Assembly (NCBI GenBank): GCA_963757265.1
Contig: CAVWRA010000006.1
Span: forward strand, 434,001 to 498,000
Reading direction: 5' to 3'
DNA from: CAIVVT01 sp963757265
GTDB taxonomy: Bacteria > Acidobacteriota > Terriglobia > Bryobacterales > Bryobacteraceae
Length of the DNA stretch: 64,000 nucleotides
Positions 10,054 through 18,803 of the stretch are shown here, one piece after another. Position numbers and translations under genes: made by a program. A model generated the notes under the pieces. It was given only the letters and a program-made list of their open reading frames with translations. It had not been told where the DNA came from and did not search any database. Every line of letters begins with the position of its first letter. Within the stretch, counting starts at the first letter, position 1.

Positions 10054-12279
10054 ATGACCGCAGTCACACCGGACATCGTCCAGTCTCACCAGTTGACGCC
10101 GGACGAATACCGGCGCATCGTCGCCATTCTGGGCCGCGATCCCAACCTCACCGAACTGGGCATCTTCAGCGTGATGTGGAGCGAGCATTGCAGCTACAAA
10201 AGCTCGCGTATTCACCTCAAGAAGCTGCCCACTCGCGGCTCGCGCGTGGTCCAGGGCCCGGGCGAAAACGCCGGCATTGTGGACATCGGCGACGGCTGGT
10301 GCATCGCATTTAAAATCGAGTCCCACAATCATCCCAGTTTCATCGAGCCGTTCCAGGGCGCTGCGACCGGCGTGGGCGGGATTCTGCGCGACATCTTTAC
10401 GATGGGCGCGCGCCCCATCGCGGTCATGGACGCGCTCCGTTTCGGCCCCCTCGACGACCCGACGGCGGGTGCTCGCAACCGCCGCATTCTTTCGGGAGTG
10501 GTCGGCGGGATCGCCCACTACGGCAATTGCTTCGGCGTGCCAACCGTCGGCGGCGAGTGCGTCTTCGAGCCCAGCTACAACGGCAACCCGCTGATCAACG
10601 TCTTCGCCCTGGGCGTGTTCAAGCGCGATGAGATCTTTTACGGCAAGGCCACCGGCGTCGGCAATCCCGTGATCTACGTCGGCGCTAAAACCGGGCGCGA
10701 CGGCATCCACGGCGCGTCCATGGCCTCGGCCGAGTTTACCGAGGAATCCAAGCAGAAGCGCCCCAACGTCCAGGTCGGCGACCCGTTCATGGAGAAGCTG
10801 CTGCTGGAGGCCTGCCTCGATGCCATGGCCACCGGCGCCGTGGCCGGCATTCAGGATATGGGCGCCGCCGGCCTGACCTGTTCCACGTGTGAAATGGGCA
10901 GCCGCGCGGGCACGGGCATCGACTTCGATCTGGCCCTCGTCCCGCAGCGCGAAGTGGGCATGACGCCCTACGAGATCATGCTCTCCGAGTCCCAGGAGCG
11001 CATGCTGCTGGTGGCCCATGCCGGCCGCGAGGAGGAAGTGCTCGGAATCTTCCGCAAATGGGGCCTGGACGCGGTCATCATCGGCCGCGTCACCGCCGAC
11101 GGCATGCTGCGGGTGCGCGACCACGGCGACATCGTCGCCGAGATCCCCAGCCGCCAACTGGCCGACGAAGCACCGCTCTATAACCGGCCTTACACCACGC
11201 CGTTGCGCACCGCGCCGCTCGAAGCGCCAGCTTTGTTCCCCAGCGATCTGACCGCCGATCTGCTGACCCTCGCCGCTTCCGGCGACCTGTGCGACAAGAG
11301 CTTGATCTGGGAGCAGTACGACTACACGGTCCGCACCAACACCATCGCCGGCCCGGGCCTCGATGCCGCCATCGTACGCGTCAAGGAGACCGAAACCTCC
11401 ATCGCCATGTCGCTCGACGGCAACGGCCGCTATTCGCTCCTCGATCCCCGGGAAGCGGCGAAGCTCCTGGTGGCGGAATGCTGCCGCAACCTGGCCTGCG
11501 TCGGAGCGATTCCCATCGGTACGACCAACTGTCTGAATTTCGGCAACCCCGAGCGGCCCGAGATCATGGCCCAACTGGTCGAAACCATCGAGGGCATCGC
11601 CGAAGCCTGCGCCTTTTTTGACGCCCCGGTCACCGGCGGCAACGTCAGCCTCTACAACGAGACTCTGGGCGACCCGGTTTTCCCCTCGCCCGTCCTCGGC
11701 ATCGTCGGCCTGATGCAGACCGCCCTGCCGCCCGGCATCGGCTTTCGCTACGCGGACCGCGACATCATCCTGATCGGCGACATCGGCGCTGCGGATGAGA
11801 TTCGCATGGGCGGAACGCAATACGCCAAGCAGGTGCTGAAGCACATGTGGGGCCTGCCGCCGTCCATCGATCTCGAATTCGAGAAGCGCGTCCAGGACGC
11901 GGTGCGCGAGATCGTTGTGGCGGGATTAGCTGAAACCGCGCACGACCTCAGCGACGGCGGCCTGGCCTGGGCTCTCGCCGAGAGCACTTTCAAGAACGGC
12001 ATGGGCGCCGCGATCCATCTCAAGAGTGACCTGCCGCCTGAGCTGCTGCTGTTCCACGAAGGCCCCTCGCGGGTCCTGATTTCCACGGCAAAGCGGGCCG
12101 CGGTGCAGGAAATCTGCGCACGCCACGGCGTGCCCGGACCTATCATCGGGCGCACCGGCTCGCCGCTTCTGACCATCTCGAATCGCGGCGTTGTCCTGAT
12201 CGACGTTCGCGTGAGCGAAGCCCAGCGAATCTGGTCCACGGCACTGGAGAATGCACTGCACGCAGAAGCCCATGCTTGA
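10054..12279 (+). CDS. purL: Phosphoribosylformylglycinamidine synthase, synthetase subunit (small-type PurL)
   Basis: 741 residues, the small PurL form that works with PurQ and normally PurS. It converts FGAR, ATP and ammonia to FGAM. Visible family signatures are SVMWSEHCSYKSSR near the N-terminus, VGIG-type substrate loops (FKIESHNHPSFIEPFQGAATGVGG) broken up here as ESHNHPS and GAATGVGG, and the duplicated AIR-synthase-like halves (DLSDGGLAWALAE in the second). The ATG follows purQ by 4 bp and the gene overlaps purF by 8 bp. No purS gene is present nearby. Confidence 0.97.
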   Translation: MTAVTPDIVQSHQLTPDEYRRIVAILGRDPNLTELGIFSVMWSEHCSYKSSRIHLKKLPTRGSRVVQGPGENAGIVDIGDGWCIAFKIESHNHPSFIEPFQGAATGVGGILRDIFTMGARPIAVMDALRFGPLDDPTAGARNRRILSGVVGGIAHYGNCFGVPTVGGECVFEPSYNGNPLINVFALGVFKRDEIFYGKATGVGNPVIYVGAKTGRDGIHGASMASAEFTEESKQKRPNVQVGDPFMEKLLLEACLDAMATGAVAGIQDMGAAGLTCSTCEMGSRAGTGIDFDLALVPQREVGMTPYEIMLSESQERMLLVAHAGREEEVLGIFRKWGLDAVIIGRVTADGMLRVRDHGDIVAEIPSRQLADEAPLYNRPYTTPLRTAPLEAPALFPSDLTADLLTLAASGDLCDKSLIWEQYDYTVRTNTIAGPGLDAAIVRVKETETSIAMSLDGNGRYSLLDPREAAKLLVAECCRNLACVGAIPIGTTNCLNFGNPERPEIMAQLVETIEGIAEACAFFDAPVTGGNVSLYNETLGDPVFPSPVLGIVGLMQTALPPGIGFRYADRDIILIGDIGAADEIRMGGTQYAKQVLKHMWGLPPSIDLEFEKRVQDAVREIVVAGLAETAHDLSDGGLAWALAESTFKNGMGAAIHLKSDLPPELLLFHEGPSRVLISTAKRAAVQEICARHGVPGPIIGRTGSPLLTISNRGVVLIDVRVSEAQRIWSTALENALHAEAHA

Positions 12280-13705
12280 AGATCTACCCTTCGACAAATT
12301 CCGCGAAGAGTGCGGCGTGTTCGCCGTCTACGGCCATCCCGAGGCCGCCAACCTGGCGCATCTCGGGCTGCACGCGCTGCAGCACCGCGGCCAGGAGAGC
12401 GCCGGCATCTCCTCGTCGGACGGGAAGCAGATCTACACCTTTAAGACGATGGGCCACGTGGCCGACATCTTCACCGCCTCGGTTCTGAACGGACTGCCCG
12501 GCTACATGGCCATCGGCCACACCCGCTACTCCACCGCCGGCGACAGCCTGCTCAATAACGCCCAGCCCTTCTCCGTGACGTGCAACAAAGGCCACATCTC
12601 GGTCGCCCACAACGGCAACATCACCAATGCCATCGAGCTGCGCAAGGAGCTCGAGGACCACGGCTCCATCTTCCAGGCCACCTCCGACACTGAGGTCATC
12701 CTGCACCTGGTGGCGCGCTCCAATCAGCGCACGCTGCCCGAGGCCCTTCGTGAAGCGCTGTTGCTGCTGGACGGAGCCTTCTCGCTGGTCGTCGTCGCCA
12801 ACGACAGCATCATCGTCGCCCGCGACCCGCACGGCTTCCGCCCGCTGGCCATCGGCCGCATGAATCTCTCCAGGGGCCCGGTTTACGTCTTCGCCTCCGA
12901 AACCTGCGCTTTCGACCTCATCGATGCGCATTACATCGGCGAAGTCGAGCCCGGCGAGATGGTCATCGCCGGCCCCGACGGCCTGACGCGCGAGTTCTAC
13001 ACCCTGCCCGCCCGGCCCGCGCAATGCGTTTTCGAGCACGTCTATTTCTCGCGCCCCGACTCCACCGTCTTCGGCCTTCCCGTCCAGCACTCGCGCGAGA
13101 TGCTGGGCCGCCTGCTCTCCGATGAGCTGCCCGTGGACGCCGATGTGGTCGTTCCGATTCCCGACTCCGGCGTCGCCGCCGCGCTCGGTTACTCCCACGC
13201 CTCGGGCATCCCCTTCCGCCACGGCCTGATCCGCAACCACTACGTCGGCCGCACCTTCATCGAGCCTTCCCAGGCCATCCGCGACTTCGGCGTCCGGCTC
13301 AAGCTCAATCCCGTGCGTGAAATCCTGGCCGGCAAGTCGGTCATTCTGGTTGACGACTCTCTGGTGCGCGGAACAACTTCGCAGAAGATTGTTCGCATGG
13401 TACGCAACGCCGGCGCGCGCGAGGTCCATCTGCGCATCTCCTGCCCGCCCACCATCTCGCCCTGCTTTTACGGCGTCAACACGCCTACCAAGCGCGAGCT
13501 CATCGCCGCCAACCAGAGCGTGGAGGAGATCCGCCAGTTCATCGACTGCGACACCCTGGCCTACCTCTCGCTCGACAAGCTGCAGCTCGCCGTCCGCGAC
13601 ATCGGCGCCGAGAGCCGCTTCTGCTACGCCTGCTACACCGGCAAATACCCCACCGACCTGGTCAACATCGACGAGCTGATGGCCTCGCGCCCCAACCGCT
13701 GCTAA
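12272..13705 (+). CDS. purF: Amidophosphoribosyltransferase
   Basis: 477 residues from ATG 12272, which overlaps the purL stop by 8 bp; an in-frame ATG at 12251 is less likely. The first committed step of purine synthesis: PRPP plus glutamine to phosphoribosylamine. A 14-residue propeptide precedes the N-terminal nucleophile Cys15 (EECGVFAVYGH). The glutaminase loop GLHALQHRGQESAGI is present. The PRPP motif is VILVDDSLVRGTTS. Cysteines in PAQCVFEH, SCPPTISPC and FCYACYTG fit the [4Fe-4S] set of the Bacillus-type enzyme, which confers oxygen sensitivity. Confidence 0.97.
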   Translation: MLEDLPFDKFREECGVFAVYGHPEAANLAHLGLHALQHRGQESAGISSSDGKQIYTFKTMGHVADIFTASVLNGLPGYMAIGHTRYSTAGDSLLNNAQPFSVTCNKGHISVAHNGNITNAIELRKELEDHGSIFQATSDTEVILHLVARSNQRTLPEALREALLLLDGAFSLVVVANDSIIVARDPHGFRPLAIGRMNLSRGPVYVFASETCAFDLIDAHYIGEVEPGEMVIAGPDGLTREFYTLPARPAQCVFEHVYFSRPDSTVFGLPVQHSREMLGRLLSDELPVDADVVVPIPDSGVAAALGYSHASGIPFRHGLIRNHYVGRTFIEPSQAIRDFGVRLKLNPVREILAGKSVILVDDSLVRGTTSQKIVRMVRNAGAREVHLRISCPPTISPCFYGVNTPTKRELIAANQSVEEIRQFIDCDTLAYLSLDKLQLAVRDIGAESRFCYACYTGKYPTDLVNIDELMASRPNRC

Positions 13706-13721
13706 GAGGGGCCTTCCGTCT

Positions 13722-13927
13722 AGCCCGGATGTTTCACCACGATCGTAGCGAGGCGCGATGAGAGGGCCCCAACATCAAGCAATGCCACAAGGCGCGCCCG
13801 CGGGAGCCGCCCGCAGGCGTACTTGGCTCCTACGTCGAGGACGGGGGGCGCCCCCTGGGCCCAGCGCAACGAAGTAGATGCGGCCCTATCGCGCGCCGCA
13901 GCCGATTGTTGGTGAAACATCCGGGCT
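13722..13927. repeat. 206-bp inverted-repeat element (REP/MITE-like)
   Basis: Perfect 18-bp terminal inverted repeats AGCCCGGATGTTTCACCA (13722-13739) and its complement (13910-13927) bound a GC-rich interior. Parts of the interior can also pair (around 13745-13770 with 13880-13905), suggesting one long folded hairpin. No open reading frame of note lies inside. It sits in the gap between purF and the DUF362 gene and could be a non-autonomous mobile element or a paired REP sequence. Confidence 0.6.
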
Positions 13928-14040
13928 GGCGCTCCGCCGTCAGGCCGCTTGCCGCCCCAGGCCCATCCCGTGCCGGTGGCCGCTCCCGGCCCCGTCATTA
14001 TTTGGGTGCATTCCGCACTACAAAGTGCCAATGCTCGGGT

Positions 14041-15123
14041 ATGCGGACCCGAATCTCCCGTCGCAACCTGCTGTTCGCCGCTGCCGGCGCCCAGGCCGCC
14101 GCCGCCGGGCCGCCCAGAATCCTGCCCATCCTCCCCCATCGCGGGCCGCCCGAGTCCGACGACGGCCACACAGTCGTGGCCGTGATCCCGGGCCCGGACC
14201 GCTACAGCAATATCACCGCCGCGCTCCATGAAATCGAGAGCCAGATCCGTGCCGGCCTGCTGGGCAAGCGCTCGATCCTGATCAAGCCCAACATCGTTGA
14301 TCCCTCCTACCCCCTGGCCATCACCAACCCCGACGCCCTGCGCGCTATTCTCGACTTCTTCGTGCCCCGCTTCAGCGGGCCGATCGTGATCGGCGAAAGC
14401 TCCGCCATGGACACCTTCACCGGCTTCGACACCCTGGGCTACCCGGCCTTGATCAAGGACTACGCCCCGCACCCGATCCAGCTTGTGGATTTCAACGCCG
14501 AGGGCCTCTACTCGCTGATGTACACCATCAACTTCGACTCCCATATTGCGCCCACGCGCCTGGCCGCCCGCCTCTTCGATCCCAGCGCCTACATCATCTC
14601 CGTGGCCATGCTCAAGACCCACAACGTCGTGGTCGCCACCATGTCGGTGAAGAACATGCTGATGGGCGCGCCCCTGCATCAGCCCCCCGGCGCCAGTACC
14701 ACCTGGAGCGACAAGCGCAACTTCCACATCGGCGTGCGCGGCCAGAACTACGACTTCTTCGCCAACGCCCAGCTGCAGCGCCCCTTCTGGAGCCTCGGCA
14801 TCATCGACGGCCTGGTCGGCATGGAGGGCGACGGCCCCACCACCGGCACTCCCGTGAACTCGCAAATCGCGCTCGCCTCCACCGACCTCATCGCCCTGGA
14901 CCGCGTCGGCCTCGAGGCCATGGGCATCGACCCCACCACGGTGGGCTACCTGACCTACTGCGGCCAGGCCGGCCTGGGCCAGTACGACCTCACCCGGATC
15001 GACATGCGGCCGTATTCGATCCAGCCCTACCAGATCGTCTATCAACTGCACCACGATATCGCCCAGGAAGTGGAGTGGATGGGCCCCGCCGCCGACTGCG
15101 GCGACGACCCCGTCCTCGGCTAG
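14041..15123 (+). CDS. Tat-exported DUF362 domain protein
   Basis: 360 residues. A twin-arginine signal (ISRRNLLFAAAGAQAAAAGP) predicts folded export. The body matches DUF362: IRAGLLGKRSILIKPNIV, GPIVIGESSAMDTF, AMLKTHNVVVATMSVKNMLMG and a later GIIDGLVGMEGDGP. The family is linked to iron-sulfur proteins, but no cluster-binding Cys motif is visible in this member. Function is unknown. It converges with plsC; the two stop codons overlap by 4 bp at 15120-15123 (CTAG). Confidence 0.85.
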   Translation: MRTRISRRNLLFAAAGAQAAAAGPPRILPILPHRGPPESDDGHTVVAVIPGPDRYSNITAALHEIESQIRAGLLGKRSILIKPNIVDPSYPLAITNPDALRAILDFFVPRFSGPIVIGESSAMDTFTGFDTLGYPALIKDYAPHPIQLVDFNAEGLYSLMYTINFDSHIAPTRLAARLFDPSAYIISVAMLKTHNVVVATMSVKNMLMGAPLHQPPGASTTWSDKRNFHIGVRGQNYDFFANAQLQRPFWSLGIIDGLVGMEGDGPTTGTPVNSQIALASTDLIALDRVGLEAMGIDPTTVGYLTYCGQAGLGQYDLTRIDMRPYSIQPYQIVYQLHHDIAQEVEWMGPAADCGDDPVLG

Positions 15124-15845
15124 CGCCCCAATTGCTGCATGGCGCGGATTTCGCCCCTGACCCGTTCGGTCAGCTCGACGCGCTGGGACGATTTCATGCC
15201 CGTGACGTCGATCGGCTCGCCGATGCGCAGCGTGACCTGGCCCGGGCGCAGGTGGATCGAGTGCATCGGCATAACCGCGCGCATCCCGATCAGGCACACC
15301 GGGAGGATCGGCACTCCGCCCTTGATGGCCAGGTAGGCCGCGCCGTCCTTGAACTCCTGCAACTCGCCACTGGCCGAGCGCCCGCCCTCGGGAAAGATCA
15401 GCACGCTGTGGCCGCGTTCCTTCAGCTCCTGGCCAGCATGGCTGAGCACCTTCAGCGCCGCCCGAGGATCGTCCAGCGGCACGGAGATGTGTCCTGCTTT
15501 TCGCAGATGCCCGCCGATGAAGGGGACCTCGAACAGCCCGCGTTTGGCCATAAAGCGGAAGTTCAGCGGCAGATGATGCAGCAGCGCGGGCGTGTCCACG
15601 TAGCTGACGTGGTTGGAGACGATCACGTAGCTTTTGGACCGATCGACGCGCTCGCCCCCCAGGACTTTGACCTTCACGCCGCCGATCGCCAGAATCATCC
15701 CGGCCCACGCACGCGCGACTTTCAACTGCGCATTTCCATGGGTATCCCAGGCCGAGGTGAGGAGACTGACGCTCCCCATGACGGCCGTCGCCAGGCACAC
15801 CATCGGGGCGCGCCACAGCAGCGAAATGAGGTAGCTCAGCGACAT
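15120..15845 (-). CDS. plsC: 1-acyl-sn-glycerol-3-phosphate acyltransferase
   Basis: 241 residues. An N-terminal hydrophobic stretch (APMVCLATAVMGSVSLL) anchors it to the membrane. The catalytic HX4D box is NHVSYVD, the substrate box VLIFPEGGRS, and a third box is GVPILPVCLIG. It acylates lysophosphatidic acid to phosphatidic acid in phospholipid synthesis. Its ATG overlaps the folC stop by one base (TAATG), so the pair is probably coupled. Confidence 0.93.
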   Translation of the reverse strand: MSLSYLISLLWRAPMVCLATAVMGSVSLLTSAWDTHGNAQLKVARAWAGMILAIGGVKVKVLGGERVDRSKSYVIVSNHVSYVDTPALLHHLPLNFRFMAKRGLFEVPFIGGHLRKAGHISVPLDDPRAALKVLSHAGQELKERGHSVLIFPEGGRSASGELQEFKDGAAYLAIKGGVPILPVCLIGMRAVMPMHSIHLRPGQVTLRIGEPIDVTGMKSSQRVELTERVRGEIRAMQQLGR

Positions 15846-17149
15846 TAGAACCGCAAACCAGCGATTATCCCATGAGTCCCCGGCAGGCCCCGGATTTCGC
15901 CCACCAGGTACAGCGAGCCGGTGATGAAAACGACGTCCTCGGGCGGCGCCTCGAGCGCCAGGCGCAGAGCCTCGGCCGGCGCATCGACGACGCGCGCGCG
16001 CGTTTCGCCGCTGATCTCGCGAATCTCGGCGGCGCGGTAGGCGCGGGTCTGGCTGACCGTCGTGAAGATCAGCTCCTGGGCCAGCGGGAACAGTTCGGGC
16101 CCGATGACGCGCAGATCCTTGTCCCTCATCGCGCCGAAGATCATCCACACTCTGCGGCCAGTGTGGAAGCGCCGGATGTAGGCCGCCAGCGCCGCCGCGC
16201 CGGCCGGGTTGTGCGCGCCGTCGAGGTACACGTCGGGCGCGGTGCGGATGCGCTCCAGGCGGCCCGGCCACTGGGTGGCCGCGATGCCCGCTTCCATCGC
16301 CGCGGGCGGCACTTCGAGGACATGCAACGCGGCGACGGCAGTCAGGGCGTTGTCCACCTGGTGCTCGCCGATGAGCGGGCAGTCCACGCGCACCTGCGCG
16401 GCGCCGTTCAGGGCCGTGAAACGGTTGCCGCGCGCGCCGATGGCGAGTCCGCGGAGTTCCCAATCGGTGACGCGCGTTACCGGAGAGCCGGTGGCTTGAG
16501 CGCGGCGTTCCAGCACTTCCAAGGCCTCGGGGCGCTGGCGCGCGAAGACCGCCGGCCGGCCCTGCTTCAGGATGCCGGCTTTCTCGAACGCGATCTGGGG
16601 GATCGAACTGCCGAGATACTTCTCATGATCGAAATCGATGGGCGTGATCACGCTGAGGAGTGGATCGACGACGTTGGTCGCATCCAGGCGCCCGCCCATG
16701 CCCGTTTCCAGCACGACGATGCCGGCGCGCTGCTCGCGGAACAGGCAAAACGCCATGGCGGTGATGGTTTCGAAGTAGGTCGGATGCATGTCGATTGCGC
16801 CCGCTGCAACGAGCCGCTCCGACGTGGTGTGCACGAGGTCAAACGCCGAGGCGAACTCCGCCGCCGTGACCGGCTGGCCGGCCACGCGGATGCGCTCGGT
16901 GGGCTCGACCAGGTGCGGCGAGACGAACAGGCCGGTGCGCACCCCGGCGATGCGCAGGGTGCGTTCGATCATGGCGCAGGTGGAGCCCTTGCCGTTGGTG
17001 CCGGCCACATGCACGAAGCGGCACGCCGAGTGCGGATTGCCCAGGGCGGCGAGCAGCGTCCCAATCCTCTCCAGGCCGAATTTGATGGTCTTGTATTCGT
17101 TGCCCAGGGCGTAGAGGAACTGGACCGAATCGGGATACGAGATGCTCAG
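15845..17149 (-). CDS. folC: Folylpolyglutamate/dihydrofolate synthase, apparent CTG start
   Basis: 434 residues if translation starts at CTG 17149. It adds glutamate to folates. The Mur-ligase P-loop is HVAGTNGKGST, followed by FVSPHLVEPTERIRV, VLETGMGGRLDATN, FDHEKYLG and YLDGAHNPAG. The conserved family N-terminus (SYPDSVQFLYALGNEYKT, then GLERI) lies upstream of the first canonical in-frame start, a GTG at 17014 that would cut into the P-loop strand. The only suitable codon upstream is the CTG, 6 bp after a perfect AGGAG. An in-frame TAG lies just before that Shine-Dalgarno sequence. Confidence 0.9.
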   Translation of the reverse strand: MSISYPDSVQFLYALGNEYKTIKFGLERIGTLLAALGNPHSACRFVHVAGTNGKGSTCAMIERTLRIAGVRTGLFVSPHLVEPTERIRVAGQPVTAAEFASAFDLVHTTSERLVAAGAIDMHPTYFETITAMAFCLFREQRAGIVVLETGMGGRLDATNVVDPLLSVITPIDFDHEKYLGSSIPQIAFEKAGILKQGRPAVFARQRPEALEVLERRAQATGSPVTRVTDWELRGLAIGARGNRFTALNGAAQVRVDCPLIGEHQVDNALTAVAALHVLEVPPAAMEAGIAATQWPGRLERIRTAPDVYLDGAHNPAGAAALAAYIRRFHTGRRVWMIFGAMRDKDLRVIGPELFPLAQELIFTTVSQTRAYRAAEIREISGETRARVVDAPAEALRLALEAPPEDVVFITGSLYLVGEIRGLPGTHGIIAGLRF

Positions 17150-17337
17150 AAGCCACTCCTAGCGCGCCCCCGCTGCGCCGATGAACGGGGCGAGGCGCAG
17201 AGGCCTCATGCGGCGATGGCCGGCATGGGGGTCAATCGTTATCGTATCGGAGTCGCCGTGCCGGGAGTGATGGCGAGTGGAGCTCAACCCGCAGCGCGAC
17301 GGGGACAGACAGCTCTAACCACACGGCGCAAAAGAGG

Positions 17338-18657
17338 CTAAGCGTTGCTCGAGACGTTTGCGGGCGCCTGGGACCGAGTAGACTGTCCGCCTTCCCCGCG
17401 GCGCGCATCGAACGCGGAGAACTTCTCAGACCAGCGGATACGCCCGGTCATCTGCATCACGACGAAGAGCGTGAGAATGGCGCCGATGGTGATGGTCAAT
17501 CCGGTGAGTCCCTTAAAGAAGAAGGCGTAGGAGAAGAGCACGAGATAGAGGAACTGAGTCAGCGCCGCCTCGCGGATGGCGAACTGAGTGCCGACGACCA
17601 GGCGCAGGTAAGTCACGACCAGAAACACCGACACGATGGAAGAGATCGCAAATGACAAATGAATGTCCAGGTGATCGGCCAGGTAGGCCAGCAAGAGATG
17701 AAAGGCGAAGAAGGCGGCGCCGAGGAAGAAGTAGTTCATGGGGTGCAAGTCGATGTTGCGCAGGGTGGTGACGATGAAGATGAGGAAGAAGAAAAAGAAT
17801 AGGGAAACAGGGGCAAAGAAGCTGATCTCGCTGGCCAGCTCCCCGGGCTGGAGCTGCTCCGGCATGCTCATGGCGATGTCATAGCCGGAGACGAGGCTGG
17901 AGTAGGTCCAATCGAGTTGCCAGCCGCCCGGGATTGCCTGTTTCCCGGTGGGTGCGAGGGTGTTATCGGGAAAATCGATGTCGGCGAAATTGGTGTTCAT
18001 GCGCAGGTGGAAATTCCGCACCGCGTTCACGTCCTGACCGAAGCTGTACTGCCAGCTATCCAGGCCCTGCGAGCGATAACCCAATTGCAGGGTGAGATCC
18101 TGGCCGGGCGGCGTCTCCGCCGAGATGCAAGCGGCTTCCTTTTCCATGGCCGGGACAAGCGGGCGGCCGTTCATGGCGAACTGCAGGTCGTCATAAATCG
18201 CCTTGGCGTTGGGAAAGCGCAGGCAGAAGCGCATCCTGGGCTGGTCGGAGCGCGAATTGCGGAAGAGATAGGTTCCGCGGAAGTAGACCTTATAAGTTGA
18301 GTACCAGAGCAGACCTTTGCGGCGGGGGTCATTGCGCAAATCGACCTGGACGTCGCTCGAGGAGGGACGCAGGGTATAGGTCTGATAGCGGGTCCGCTCC
18401 ACGGTTTGCTGTTTGCCGTTCTCCTTAACGAGCTCGGATTCGACGACGGGCAGGGAGTACTCGGCATAAGGGGCGGTCTGGACCTGGGGCGCGCCCCAGA
18501 TGGATTCCACGCGGCCGCGCAGGCGGCCGTTGACGGAGCCGGTGCGGGCCAGGATGGTGGCGCCGAGGATCACCCAGGCGATCGAGGCGCAGAAGAAGAT
18601 AAAGGCGATGGCGAGAAGGCGTTTGACCATGGATCGATGATCCGGCAAGTAGTCCAT
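17338..18657 (-). CDS. CreD-like inner-membrane protein
   Basis: 439 residues. An N-terminal membrane helix (LLAIAFIFFCASIAWVILG) is followed by a periplasmic beta-rich domain of about 250 residues. A cluster of five or six helices then begins at VSLFFFFFLIFIVTTL and ends with GLTGLTITIGAILTLFVVMQ. The motif LHPMNYFFLGAAFFAFHLLL closely recalls the LHPxxY region of CreD, a membrane protein tied to beta-lactam/colicin tolerance in enterobacteria. Start may be ATG 18657 or ATG 18630. Function here is unknown. Confidence 0.7.
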   Translation of the reverse strand: MDYLPDHRSMVKRLLAIAFIFFCASIAWVILGATILARTGSVNGRLRGRVESIWGAPQVQTAPYAEYSLPVVESELVKENGKQQTVERTRYQTYTLRPSSSDVQVDLRNDPRRKGLLWYSTYKVYFRGTYLFRNSRSDQPRMRFCLRFPNAKAIYDDLQFAMNGRPLVPAMEKEAACISAETPPGQDLTLQLGYRSQGLDSWQYSFGQDVNAVRNFHLRMNTNFADIDFPDNTLAPTGKQAIPGGWQLDWTYSSLVSGYDIAMSMPEQLQPGELASEISFFAPVSLFFFFFLIFIVTTLRNIDLHPMNYFFLGAAFFAFHLLLAYLADHLDIHLSFAISSIVSVFLVVTYLRLVVGTQFAIREAALTQFLYLVLFSYAFFFKGLTGLTITIGAILTLFVVMQMTGRIRWSEKFSAFDARRGEGGQSTRSQAPANVSSNA

Positions 18658-18668
18658 AATGTCAAGGA

Positions 18669-18683
18669 CTTTGTGCTACAAAG
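18669..18683. promoter_or_regulatory. Palindrome upstream of creD-like gene, possible operator
   Basis: CTTTGT-gct-ACAAAG is a perfect 6+3+6 palindrome lying 12 or 39 bp upstream of the two candidate starts of the creD-like gene. TTGTCA and TTGACA hexamers lie on either side on the minus strand, but no good -10 partner is evident. The TGT-N-ACA geometry suits a dimeric winged-helix repressor; the protein is not identified. Confidence 0.4.
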
Positions 18684-18803
18684 ATACAATCTGACAATCC
18701 AGCCGTTGAGTGGGGACGGCAGCGGGGCAGTTTCCGGGTGCCGGCAATCCAGGACTTGAGCCGTCCCGCGACGCGCCGGGATCGGGTGGAAGCGCGGGCG
18801 CGC

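Noticed and set aside
13720..15816. A 698-codon open frame on the minus strand
   Set aside because: It lies antisense to the DUF362 gene and out of frame with plsC; its translation is Arg/Gly/His-rich with no family resemblance. High GC makes such frames common here.
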